Shown: piece after piece, positions 11,146 to 22,032 of the stretch
How positions within the stretch are numbered: position 1 is the stretch's first letter
Layout: each line of letters opens with the position of its first letter
NCBI RefSeq assembly: GCF_002104995.1
Contig: NW_024468260.1
Span: 434,001 to 498,000, forward strand
Origin: Linderina pennispora
Lineage: Eukaryota > Kickxellomycota > Kickxellomycetes > Kickxellales > Kickxellaceae
Direction: 5' to 3'
DNA length: 64,000 nt
The notes under the pieces: generated by a model
What the model was told of the DNA's origin: nothing
Database searches by the model: none
What the model saw: the letters and a program-made list of their open reading frames with translations, nothing else
Position numbers and translations under genes: made by a program

Positions 11146-11151
11146 AATAAA
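11146..11151 (+). terminator. poly(A) signal of OST5
   Basis: AATAAA lies 28 bases past the OST5 stop and just before the convergent gene's stop at 11165-11167. Confidence 0.5.
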
Positions 11152-11164
11152 GAAAGATCTTGCG

Positions 11165-13624
11165 TCAGCGCTTGTTGTTATAGTTCGGGTCGAATGTGCC
11201 CAGCATCATGGGCCAGATGAACAGCGCCTCGATGCGCTGGCGCAGCCAATTCATAGGCCGCGAGTCGAGGTCGGGCAGCGTCGGGTCGTCATCGAGGCCA
11301 ACCAGCTCGGCATTGAAGGCACTGGCCACCTCGGGCACTGCCTTCCACAAGGCGCTGCAGGCCCTGCACGGTGCCCACGCACGGCAGCACCGGCTTCAGA
11401 TGCTCGTCACCATCGTTGTCCGAGTCGCGGCTCTCGGCTCCCTGCTGCAAAATGCTGCCCCAGTTCAGCACACGCCCACGCCGCGGCGCCATCGACGACT
11501 TGCGGCCGCCCGGTGCAGCGCTGCTTTCGCGCTGCCCCACACGCACCCCCGCCGGCCGCACCGGCGCCTCGGCTCCCTCAGCCAGCTCAGCCAGGCCTGC
11601 CGGCGGCCGCGACTCGGCTCTGCCCGGCGTCATCTCCTGCAGCAGCTCGTCGGTCTGCGGCAGCGGCGGCGTGGCCAGCAATGGCGTGAAGTTGGTGGAC
11701 GTGGCGCGCTTCCACTGGCGCTTGCGTGCGCTCTCGATACCGGCGGTGGTTTTGCGCTTGCGGCCGGTGCCCTGGGTGCGAGCAAAGCTCAGCAGACCCT
11801 CGTCCTCCACGCCCACCGCCGGCTCCTCGCCGTTCTGTCGCCGCCGCCGCCGCTCAGCCTCCCATTCGGGGAAACTCGGAACAGTGCCCTCCTCACCGCT
11901 CAGCTCATCCAGGTTCTCGGGCGGATCAGGTGCCTTGCCCTTCTTGTGCAGGCTGCGCCAGTGCCGCCAGCATTGGTTGTCGGTGCGGCCGCCCAGCACG
12001 TCGGCCACATACGACCACTTGCCGATGCCCACACGGTTGACGATTGCGATCAGCCGGTCGTCCTCGTCGGGCGTCCACTGCTTGTTGTTGACCTCGGGCG
12101 CCAGCACGTTCATGTACCGCTCGCGGCACTTGACGTCGGTGCGGCCCGGCACGTGCTTTGCAATTTTGGTCCACTGCCCCACACCGTACAGCCGCACAGC
12201 CGCCTGCAGCGCCGCGTCCTCGTCGCGGTCCCACCGCCCAGACTTGATCGCCGGATTAATGGACTTGCACCACCGATGCAGCACCTGCTGCCCTGTGCGG
12301 TTGTCCAGACACGCTGCCACCGACTGCCAGTCGCCCTCACCATACGCCATCACCGCCTCGGTCAGAATGCGGTCCTCCTCCTCGGTCCACTTGGACCGCG
12401 ACATGCCTGGGTTGAGCTTGCGCTGGTACACCTGGAAGCACTGCGACGCCGTGCGCTGCGTGTTCAGATCTTGTGCAATCGCCACCCAGTCGCGCCCGTG
12501 ACGCTCCTCAACGATGCCGCCGCAAGTCCTTCTCCTCCTTCTTTGACCATGGCTCCTTGTTGATAATCGGGTGGTCCTGCGTTGCCCACTGGATCGCGCA
12601 CTCCACTGGCTTGTGCGTTGGCACAAACTGCTTTGAAATGAACTTCCAGTCCAGTCCTGTCAGATTCAGCTCCAGTTCCTTGTCGTCAAACTTGTCCACA
12701 TCCCACACGCTGCGCGGATCGCCTGTCTGCTGGTACAGCCGCTGCGCCAGCAGCTTGCGGTTGCACTGTCGCACGCCCTTGACGAGCGCGTCGCGCTCCG
12801 CATCTGTCCACCGCCGCGCGCGGTAGATGATCGGCGGATGCTTCTTCTTGCGCACTGTGTCGCGGTTGTCCGGCGGCTGCTCACCCGTGATGTCCGCAAA
12901 GTATGTGTTTGCCATAAACTTGATGTCGCCCGTAACCGGATCCACCTGCGCTGCCTTGTCTTCCTTGTGCCGCCGGTTCCCGCGCCGGTTTGTCGCCCGC
13001 GCCTGCATTGACAGCAGCGCACCAATGCTCTCCTGCTGCTCGTGGTTGCGCTTCTGCGCCGCATCGATGCTGGCCAGCTGCGCCCGCAGCAGCCGCTGGT
13101 ACCGCAGGTTGTGTTCGAGCGCCTGGCATGCTGCTGAATATGCCTCATCGTCGTCCAGGCCCTGGTCGGCATTGTACGACGCGGTGGTCAGCCCGTGACT
13201 CATCAGCGCCTGCAGCCCGCTGGTAACTCGCGAGACCAGCTCCTGCCGGCTCTCTTCGGTTGAGGCAGTTGGATCATAGTAGTATTCGTGTTCATTGTCG
13301 TCGCCATGCACGTCGTGTTCGACAAGAATGCTGTCGGCGTGCATACCGTCGGCTTCCTCGCTTCCTTCGCTCTCATGGTCACTCTCGTCGCTTACTTCCT
13401 CTTCGTCGTCCTCATCATCATCTTCTTGGAGTTGGCCCAGACCCAGGATATCGTGGGCAGTGAGCCCCAGCTGCTACCAAGGCACGCAGCTTGGACTTTG
13501 TCGACTCGATATCCTCGGCGTCAGCGAGAGCATTCGAGAGTGTCTCCAGCCCGCTGGCGCCATTGGGTGCCATGTCCAGAGAATCACGGTAGCCTTCTAT
13601 TTCGTCCTGCTGTTCACTCGACAT
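11165..13624 (-). CDS. SNAPC4: SNAPC4-like Myb protein (snRNA gene activation), three +1 frame breaks
   Basis: Starts at ATG 13624 and ends at TGA 11165-11167, about 818 residues once single extra bases near 13466, 12527 and 11358 are discounted. The joins read SKLRALVAAG-LTAHDILGLG, KKEEKDLR-GIVEERHGRDW and GLQ-ALWKAVPEVASAF. An acidic stretch near the N-terminus is followed by a helical region and then four to five Myb/SANT repeats, each with spaced Trp (WTEEEDRILTEAVMAYGEGDW, here cut short as WTEEEDRILTEAV; WDRDEDAALQAAVRLYG; WTPDEDDRLIAIVNRVGIG). A multi-repeat Myb block after a helical N-terminus is the layout of SNAPC4/SNAP190, which binds the proximal sequence element of snRNA genes for Pol II and Pol III. 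The C-terminal third is disordered. A Cdc5-type Myb is less likely because it has only two repeats. Confidence 0.75.
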
Positions 13625-15469
13625 TGTGAATTATTTTTCCTAACTACGAATAATGCGCGGAAATGGGATGCAAAAGGTCTCATAATATCCAGTTAGTACG
13701 CGACGTCCATAGAACAGAGTTCGAGGGGTTTAGAGTGATTTCCAGACACTGTAATCGCACGTTTGTTCTCTCTTTTACCCTTGGCAAGAAAAGTGTATAA
13801 TCGTCCTCTTGCCCAAACAAAAAACGCGCTGCACATTGGAACGCGTTGGATTCCCAGCAAAAACACATTCCGCGACGCAGTAAGAACGAAACCCTCACAG
13901 ACTGAAGCTTACCTTCACTAGCTACGATTTGAAAAAGCAGAGAGTATGTGCGTCTGTTGGAAGAACGTGCAATTGGAAGGTTCAATGACTGAGAGGTAAA
14001 GGGAAAGAAAAACGCTGTCGTTTAGCATCAACTGCGAGAAAAATCCATAGGCGATTCTCCTGTGATGGGTGAGCAACGCGGCCCCATATTGGAGCACGAT
14101 TATGGTGAAATCGAACCTTGCGAAAGCCAACGCTGCGATTTTTGCTGACTTCCCCCTTTTGCTATACTAAGCGAAGATCTCAGTGCACAGCAATTAATAC
14201 GGCACATGGCCACTGGTAGCAAGCTGCCACAAGAATCATTGAAAGCAAACCTCGCAACCACCAAGCCCAGAATGCTGCTGAAGTGGAAATGGAAGCCGGG
14301 GATTCGACTTCGGTAGCCTGTATATGCTTTATGTTTGTTGTACTTCTAGTGACTATATGCATGGGAAGTAGAGGTGCTAGTGTCAGCAAAGCTACCCTAT
14401 ATAATAATGCACATTTGCCCATTGTGCATTTTGAAAAGAGTACCTGTTGCCAGTGATCCTGTTTGACCATGGTCGAAATGATGTCTATGAGAAACACCAC
14501 CATCAGCATTACTTTTTCTCAGCAATTCAACTCGGAGAAACCCACACCGAGGCTTTGTACCAGGACGACCCATGAATGATCCGCCTCTGGCCACCTAGGA
14601 TCTGCAATATCTATGAGCAAGTATGGCTACAGATGCATACCAGATTTTATTGGACTAGAGATATGTGCTAGCATACGCCTGCACTGGTGCTCTCGCTCAC
14701 AGTACCATGCAAAGGATTCAACGAGGTTCTCCATCACTACTCGAGATCGGCTTTTTCTGGGGGCCAATCCTTATCGACAACTAGGAGCATTTCGAACATC
14801 CCTTTCATCGCCTGCCTACATTCTATTGGAAGGCACCATACATGGTGGTTGCAGGATATTTTCAGCAAATGTTTCAGCAAATGGGATATCGCAGGATTCG
14901 ACTATGCAAGCTTGAAAATCCTGCCTTCACAAATTTTCAGAGCACACGGTCACAGCCATGTGCTGGTCATGCGTTTGCATAGGTCAGGCGCCCCAGAAGC
15001 TGTCAGTTTTTCTTTTCAACAGGAGCATCTCCGAATGAACCGAAAACCATTCTCACTATGACGAGAAAAGGCTGCTCCAGATTGTTGCTGTGTTTGGGTT
15101 CAAATGGAGGGGAGCATTACATGATGTTAGGGTCCTGATAGACATAACGTGGTATATAACTAGGGGCAGTAAAAAGAACTAAGGAGACCCACAGCTATGC
15201 TGGCGTGTGCTAATCTATATAGTGTAGCCACTATACCCTTGCGTAAGCACTATAGTGTGGAACTAGTAATCAGAATCAACTATGCAGCAGTACATCTAGT
15301 AGCCCTGAGGCGGGCTTTCGTGCGATTCATATGCATGGACATTCTTCGCACATAGGAGTCTTCGACAGGTAGTATTTCCATATTGTTCTTATTCTTATTT
15401 TAAAGCACACTATCTGCTACATGATATCGACGAATTTGGGGAATGATGTATATGTACGTGACTGTAGTT
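13625..15469. other. gene-poor AT-richer region
   Basis: Several ORFs of 60-125 codons occur (for example 14687-15061 on the plus strand), but they lack recognisable domains and the GC-rich third positions of the real genes nearby. No tRNA or snRNA was recognised. It separates the SNAPC4-like gene from the second element copy. Confidence 0.5.
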
Positions 15470-15715
15470 CCAAATCCACATGATTTCAGGAATCCATGGA
15501 TCAAGACCCTTAGGCCACAGTGGCCATTCCATACTATTCCAGGTGACCAGTGCCACTACTTAGACAGGCACCCACCCCTTTCACCTGAAGATTCCTCCTT
15601 TATATAGAATATTCCATATTTTCAATATTTGCCATGGAAAGGCGATTGGAGAGTAAGCATATTCCCAGACAGTTTCAGGAGGCTGTCCATTCAAGTATAT
15701 CGTATTTGAGACACT
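15470..15715 (+). repeat. dispersed element, 3' fragment in + orientation
   Basis: This matches the 3' half of copy 3 read on its sense strand: CCAAATCC..., CACTACTTAGA..., GGAGAGTAA..., CAGGAGGCTGTC appear in the same order and spacing. It encodes a decayed version of the segment PNPYDLR...HYLDAFHL...GAWRVNVF of copy 3. It abuts copy 2, which runs the opposite way, so the locus is a tail-to-tail chimera. Confidence 0.65.
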
Positions 15716-16456
15716 GCTTGGCACTAAGACATTGTACAGGAAAGATGCTGATATAGCGCTCGTATTTATTGAAAATAACAGTGGTGCGCTAAAAGAAACA
15801 GGCATGTTGGTGAGCGCAACAAGTGGCCGATTCAATTTTCGTTGCCCATTGCTGCCTGACGCCGGCGAAGCACTTCCAATTTACCCTTCTCACGCAAAGC
15901 AATGCATCGAAGACTGCTCAGGTACGACCACCAGCTCATTTGGGTATCCAGCTCCTTCGTTCATCAGTCGAGATAGACGCGCACGCTCCATGGGGACGAT
16001 GCTGGGGTCATCCACGCACAATACTGCAATAAAATTGCGCTTGCTTGAAATGACCTTTCTGAGGCCACAAGGGACCAGCGCTCGGTGGGAGGCTGCCTCT
16101 CGAACTTGACCTTGATTTGGGGCAGATGGTTGTAATCAGCTTTGAGAACAATATCCGTGATGAGACCCACCATGCGTTTACGCAAGGGGACTCCATTACC
16201 CACGAGCGTAGTCAGTTGCTGGATGGTCTGCTCTTCCATTCCGACTAGTAGTAATAATAAGAGTTGAAAAGTGAGGAATGGAAAAGGAGAAAAGAGCGCT
16301 CCTGCAGCAAAAAAAAAACAAGCACCCAATTTCCTGTCTCAAAATGCTGTGGAAAACTGCCCGTTCGGGGTGAGGAGGCAGTTGCTCGGTAAACGAATCT
16401 GGTGCCAGTTTTAATGCAATTTTTCGCTATGCATAGTATATTTATTGGCATGTGTG
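15716..16456 (-). repeat. dispersed element, copy 2 (sense -)
   Basis: This is a near-identical inverted copy of 3474-4207, about 11.5 kb away. Read on the minus strand it contains MEEQTIQQLTTLVGNGVPLR and continues through LKADYNHLPQIKVKFERQPP to WSLV before the frame drifts from that of copy 3. Compared with copy 1 it lacks about nine single bases, so it may be nearer to the true sequence. The AATAAATACG signal is also present. No known domain was recognised. Confidence 0.7.
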
Positions 16457-17490
16457 GATGTGCTATCACTTTTACACAATAGAATTGAGAATATGTTAAT
16501 GCTGTAGGTCTAGATCACAGGGTGGGTGGTGTAGGGCAAAAGGAAGAAACAAATAATGAATAACGAAAAATGCCTGATGCAAATGAGTGTAATTTTCGTG
16601 TGTCGTGGATTCTAAATATATTGTCAAGCGATGGTATATCAATTCAGAAAAGTGACAGAGTCAAGGATTATGTATAGGTGATGAAAGCAAAAGAGAGGGA
16701 AGGGAGAGGCGAACACAAAGGTTTTATACCATCGCTCAGGTGGCAGAGCCAAAAATAAAAGAGAAAAACAACGGGATGAAAAACTATGTAGTCCACAGTA
16801 ATCGGATCTTGGAATTCTAATACCAGAGGTCGGGATTGAATAGCCTACCATATTCCAAATATAACTTGCAGAGCAATTAAATATCGCCATTTCGCTATCA
16901 TTAGTAACGGCATTTACAAATATTGGCACGTGTCATCTTTGAGGTTTAAATATAATGAAGTACACTTAAAACAGCATATCAATAAAAAAAAAAACTATGC
17001 TTACGGAAGCACATGATTTCTAATTTTGTATGTTAAAAATTCAAATGCAGAGAAATACCTGGGTGCACTAATATTTATTTCCTTCGCTAATTTCTACATA
17101 GTTTCCGAGGAACTTATTTTGATAGCCCCAAAGGGCTGCATGGCATGGTTTGCTATCGTGACTGCTCATGGATGGCATTGTTGCATTCATGCAAAACTGG
17201 ATGCCCCTAGCTCCAAACAAACCGCGGCTATATAGGATAAGCACTAGGGCAGTTTATATCTCTTTCCACTCTTCGCCAACATGGTATTGGTTTGTAATTG
17301 TATCACCCGTCCATACAGTGGCTACCAACTCCAGTATAGCAGTATGCTTTAGCACATCACCGATTTCCCAAAAATACCAACTCCCATTCTTTGGGCAACA
17401 CACACCGTGGCTATATGGGATGATCACCGATCGTGCGCATACACGGATTCAAATATTCTCATCTAACAACTCACGCACACACAACTTCAG
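16457..17490. other. intergenic, AT-rich, upstream of the TFIIIC gene
   Basis: A/T runs are common, and there is no coding signal. Just before the gene a short motif (CCG(C/T)GGCTATAT) occurs twice, near 17221 and 17406, in otherwise similar contexts, suggesting a small degenerate duplication in the promoter. Confidence 0.4.
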
Positions 17491-17932
17491 ATGGCCGATC
17501 CACAACCAACAAGTGATCTTCCTGAGCCCGACTCCCAGGCTACCAGCGAAAGCAACAAGCAGTCCGAAGACGTGCATATGGAAACAGCAGATGGAAGCGA
17601 CGACGAGTACATCGAAGAGTCGTACTACGTGGTGGCAAACATCCCCGCAGAACTCTGGCCAAAGCGCAAGAGAGCAACAGCAGAGGACGGAACCATGGCG
17701 CCAAGCAAGTACGCTATAATCGGCTTGGAATCAGACACCCCGATGCTAGAGATCGATCGGCGTGATATGCGAGGGCCGACACGACGAGCTGCTCGGCACT
17801 AGCGTGGTGTTTGAGGCCGAGGAAGGCGAGGAGAACGACGACGGCGACACGCAGGTGCGAGCCGAGCCTTTTGCAGTCACCAGCAAGGTGATCAGCTTCC
17901 AGACCATCAACATTGAGCTGCGTAGTAAATAG
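17491..17932 (+). CDS. TFIIIC small subunit (GTF3C6/tau55-like domain), one +1 frame break
   Basis: ATG at 17491. The N-terminal 50 residues are acidic and disordered, followed by SYYVVANIPAELWPKRK and YAIIGLESDTPMLEID. One extra C at 17758 breaks the frame; without it the protein runs DGVICEGRHDELLGTSVVF, through an acidic loop, to VTSKVISFQTINIELRSK and a TAG at 17930-17932, about 146 residues. The pattern (YAIIGLxxDxPxLxIDG, then G.W/H..xLGT.LxFE, then a VxxK.I.F β-strand) is that of the TFIIIC subunit-6 domain, part of the complex that binds tRNA gene promoters for Pol III. The stop is 62 bases from the convergent stop of the next gene. Confidence 0.7.
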
Positions 17933-17994
17933 GAGAGGCTTTTTTTTAAAGGTTTACAGAGACAAAAATACAGGATCGAACAGGGCCCATCGGC

Positions 17995-18372
17995 TTAGCG
18001 ATCGTTGTGTGCAAAGTTCATGCCGTAGCGCCTGCCCCACATGTACCGGGTGCGCCAGGTCTGCAAGTGCGGCTCTTCCAGCAGCGACATGTCAGGCTTG
18101 ACTTGGTCAAACTTGACGGCCTCGGGCATGGACTCGCGGCGGGTCATCATGCGCTGGTCCATGATGCTGGGGTTCGATGAGAAGGAGCTGAACTCGCTCG
18201 GGTCGTCCTCGAGTATCAGCGAGCGGGTGTTCTCGGCCTGGAGGAACGAGGGGCGGCGCTGCTGGCCGTCTCCAGACTTGTTGTCGCCCTGCATGTTCCT
18301 GGCCTGGTACGCGAGGGTACCCAGTGCCCCGATGGTCGGGAGCGTAACGGCGGCGCCTGCTGCAAAGGCCAT
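17995..18372 (-). CDS. small protein of unknown function with hydrophobic N-terminus
   Basis: This is an intact 125-residue frame. Residues 1-26 (MAFAAGAAVTLPTIGALGTL, then AYQARN) form one hydrophobic helix that could be a membrane anchor or an import signal. The rest is polar, ending in a basic/aromatic patch (TWRTRYMWGRRYGMNF). I do not recognise a family. Support comes from its codon composition, clean ORF and convergent position next to the TFIIIC gene. Confidence 0.5.
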   Translation of the reverse strand: MAFAAGAAVTLPTIGALGTLAYQARNMQGDNKSGDGQQRRPSFLQAENTRSLILEDDPSEFSSFSSNPSIMDQRMMTRRESMPEAVKFDQVKPDMSLLEEPHLQTWRTRYMWGRRYGMNFAHNDR

Positions 18373-18662
18373 GGTTGAGATGTCAGGGTGCGGTTATTGA
18401 TTCTTGGTGGGTATAGAAAGCGTAGGGGTTTTCAACAGAATAGAAGAGAGAAAAACAGTGCTTGGGTTCTAGCCCCTTCGCTGCTCCGTGCCAGCATCCT
18501 TTTGTAGTCGGGCGATTTAGCCATCTCTCTAAAGCTCCGAAGAGGCCCTGTAGCAAGTAAAAAGGGGGCGTGCGCATGTGACCCTGGTAAGCGCATATGC
18601 ATGTGTGACCAGCCGCCAATCGCCGAAACAAACACCTGCCTTGCCCAATCCCAGCACCAGCC

Positions 18663-21600
18663 CTACTGGTCAGTCGGGCGACTCTTCTTGAACGAAAATG
18701 CAGCCAGCTTCGACTGCGCTCGACCCTGCGCCATGTCAGCACCAGCGGCCGTCTTCGATGTTTTCTTTGCTGGCGCCTCCTCCGACTCAGCGTCCGATCC
18801 GCGCTTGCTGGACGCGCTTCGACGGCTCGGGCCGCCTCGCTGTCCTGCTGGCGATGCCTCGCGGCTGAGTGCCTTGCTGTGCTGGTCGGCGGCGATTGAA
18901 GAAGCTGTCGCTGCGCTTCAGGTCCATGGTCTTGCTGGGTGCAGCAACGCCAAACGGATTGTACGGTTTCGCAGCGGGATGGCGTGGCGGGCGCACAACC
19001 AGGTCGCGTGCAACAGTGGTCGATGCAAGAGGAGGCCGGCGGGGCTGGCATTACTAACCCGTCCTCGTCGCCATCGTCCTGGCCGATAATATTAGTAATG
19101 TCTTTGTCAGCGGACGTCCCGTCATCAGCATCTGCCATGTCGACGTCACGCTCCTCAGGATCTGCAGCTTCCTCGCGCTTGCGGACCATAGGTTGCAGCC
19201 GGCCGGCGTCGCACAGGAGCAGGGGCCACTGCAGGCTCCTCTTCCTCATCTTCTTCCTCGGGGCCTGCCAAAGAACTTGACCTCCTTCAGCCGCATCATG
19301 CGCTCGGCCAGCGCCGACAGTTTCTGGAACACAGCAATCTTGATGGCTGCGTCAAAGGAGCGCTCAAGGCGGATCATGCAGGCCAGGTCCATGGCTCGCT
19401 GCGTACGCTCCGCCTTGCACGCCAGCTGGATCAGCTTCAGCACCTCCTTGTCTTGCTCCAGCTCATCGCGCTGCCACCATCGCCTGGCCGCCTGGGTACT
19501 CGCTGCCAGTGCGCTGCGACTCGCCAACCTGCTGCTCGTAAAACAGCCGCTCCTTAAACAGCCGTGCTTCGTGCTGCCCAATCTGCGTGTCGGTCTGCAG
19601 CAGCGGAATGCTGATGTCCAATTCGTCCAGGATGGGTTTCGGATGTGGCGGGTATTTTACGCGGCTGCGGACATGTAACCACCATGAACTGCTTGGCGGA
19701 GATGGCCACAGGCCAGTATGCCTCCTTCTTGCCATTGGCGGCGGCCAGCGCACGCGTGTCGAGTACAGGCACCCACGCCGCATCAGACGCATCCCAGTAC
19801 TTGTGCAGCAGCCGCACATTGCCCTTGGAGTCGCAGGTCGCTGGATGCCCCTCCTCGGAGAACCCAGCCCAGACGATCTCACCGCGCGGCGTCACCGGGC
19901 AGGCTCCAGCAGCCAGCCTCGTCTGGCCATCGATGGTCATCAGAATGTACTCGTATTCCATGCGCTTCTCACCCGACGCAGTCCTGATCGAGCCCGCTGA
20001 CTCAAGAATAATCAGCAGCATGTCCTTGTTTGCAACGCACGTCACGGTGCGGTCGGGCAGACTCTCAATGTGCCTCTGGGCGCCACCCAGAGTGAAGCAC
20101 CTCAGCATACCCTGGGATGTGATGGCAGCGACACCGTGCGACGACGCGGCAATGCACCGCGGGTGCTCGTTCTCGGGCAGCTTGAACAGCCAGTCGGTGT
20201 TTGTCGACCACGACGCAAACGCGCGGTACGACAGCACCGAGACCTCGTCGTCGGAGCCCGCCAGCTCGCGCAGCGACTGGTCGTTGGCTAGCTCGCGGCT
20301 CGTGGTGGCAAACAGACAGCCGTTTTCCGACAGCGCTGCCATGGAAAACTTGTACGTGTCCGAGAAATGGAAGTCGCGGCGCAGCGACTTGTCGTAAAAC
20401 TCCAGCTCAATGGTGTTGTAGCTGGAGTCCTGGGCCACTGCGGCGACGCTGCCCACCATGTTGAACGCCAGGTACCGCCGGCTGTTGATCCACGGTGTGG
20501 CGCCCGGCTGAAAACTGCGGGTCTGCTGGTCGGCCAGAACCGCCCACGGCTGGGCCTTGGGCTCCGCATACCCAGCGCCGTCATCGTCAACCACAAAGTC
20601 ATCAAGCATATCGTTCGTGTCTTCGCCCTGTTCGAGGATCTCTGCATCTTCCTCCATCTCGGCCTCCTCGATCATCTCATCTACCGCTGCAGCATCGCCA
20701 AACAGGTCGCTCATGAGCTTGGAGTCTGGCTCGCTGATCCGCGCCTGCGTCTTCAGGCTGCCGGCCAAAGAGCTGGACTCCATTGCAATCTTGTTGTAGG
20801 GTGCAGCGTGTCCCTGGTCAATCGCAACGACATCGTCCCAGATATACATGGCACCGGTATTGTCTGTGAAAGCTAGCATGTTGCCGGTCGGGTTCCAGTC
20901 AATCTGGCACAAGCTCATGTTGGTTGTTGTGCGTCAGTACCGCCTTGCGTGCCTGCACATCCCACACCACAGCCTTGTTGTCGAGCGCAACCGACGCAAC
21001 GTACCGGCCATTGCCGGACCATGCCAGACATGTAACCTGCTTCGTATGAACGCCAGCCAGCGATGCCAGAACCTCCCACGTATTGCGCTCAATCAGCCTA
21101 ATGCCATTGTCATTGCAGGGCACCGCCAGGAGCCGACCATCGGGGCTCCAGCGCGCCTTGGTCTGCGCCATGCTGTTGCCAGGCTCGCACACATACGTGA
21201 TTTTGTTGTCGATATGCACACATGCTGGATCGTCCCGCATATCCCACACGCGCAAGGACCCGTCGCACCCCACAGATGCCAGAAACACGCTGTCTGGCGA
21301 AAACGAGACGCTGGTGACTGGCGCCCGGTGGCCCTGCAGGCTGTGTAGCAAGGACATATCCAGCAGTGACACGATCCGGACCACCTCGTCGTCGGCTGCC
21401 ACCGCCACCTGTCGCTCACTAGAGCTGATGCTGAGGTCCCGTGCCGATAGTGCCGAGCGAAGCACGCTGCCTGAGGGCTCAATTGACAGGGGGTCGCGCG
21501 AGCTAACATCAAACGACAGGATCACACCCTCCTCGTCGCCTGACAGGATCTTGTTCTTGGACACTGCCAGACTCAGCACATTGTCCGTATGGTGCTCGAG

Positions 21601-21759
21601 AGTGATTGCCTCCTGGTCGCGCTCGCCCTTGGGTGCGTGGAAGATGCGGACCAGCGAGTCGCTACCACCTGTGCACACGAACTGGCCAGTGTGTCCAAAC
21701 GCTACCGTGGTGTATCCCTCCGAATGCGCAAACCGCGGGGGTGTGATAGAAGGCAACAT
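18663..21759 (-). CDS. WDHD1: WDHD1/Ctf4/Mcl1 replisome adaptor, about seven +1 frame breaks
   Basis: ATG at 21759, TAG at 18663-18665, roughly 1030 residues when single extra bases near 20928, 19668, 19487, 19273, 19210, 19025 and 18812 are discounted. Residues 1-290 form a WD40 propeller (HSEGYTTVAFGHTGQFVCTG; SVGCDGSLRVWDM; AWSGNGRYVASVALDNKAVV). A second propeller (SepB/Ctf4 β-propeller plus helical domain) follows, with an acidic insert and the helical EQDKEVLKLIQLACKAERTQ region. The tail has KPYNPFGVAAP and DSFFN and ends SKLAAFSFKKSRPTDQ. Ctf4/WDHD1 is a trimeric hub linking the CMG helicase, Pol alpha and clients such as Dia2. Order and conservation across all breaks argue for a functional gene with consensus errors. 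It shares a promoter with the helicase gene at 22033. Confidence 0.85.
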
Positions 21760-22032
21760 TAGTTTGTATAGAGCTGAGGGTTGATCAGAAAAATAGTCTG
21801 GCCGTTAGGAGAAGAAGGCAGGCAGCCGGCGCGCTGTGCTTCAGATACGCGTCTGCTCCATGAACGCGCCTCGCGTCTGCTGTGACCAAAAAAAACACAG
21901 GTTGGTGATCAAGGTATTACAATCAAATTATTGAAGAAAAAACTGGCTGCTTTGGACCTGATGCTGATCGAGTTTGCTACCCGCGCTTTCCACTCTGTAA
22001 CCCTACACCTCGCAATTCACACCTTCTTCAAA
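21760..22032. promoter_or_regulatory. shared divergent promoter, WDHD1 (-) and MAK5 (+)
   Basis: The 273 bases between the two start codons hold no other gene. An A-rich run (AAAAAAAC) lies near 21889. Initiation could also occur upstream of 22033, because the helicase frame stays open to 21931. Confidence 0.5.

Noticed and set aside
14287-14315. Possible tRNA B box (GGGGATTCGACTTCGG)
   Set aside because: It departs from the B-box consensus, and no matching A box, acceptor stem or T-run terminator is found at the right distance.
4949-21759. Pof3-like, RecQ and Ctf4 genes as a co-regulated replication cluster
   Set aside because: Unrelated genes (OST5, SNAPC4, TFIIIC) and a rearranged repeat region lie between them, so proximity within 17 kb is not evidence of a functional cluster.
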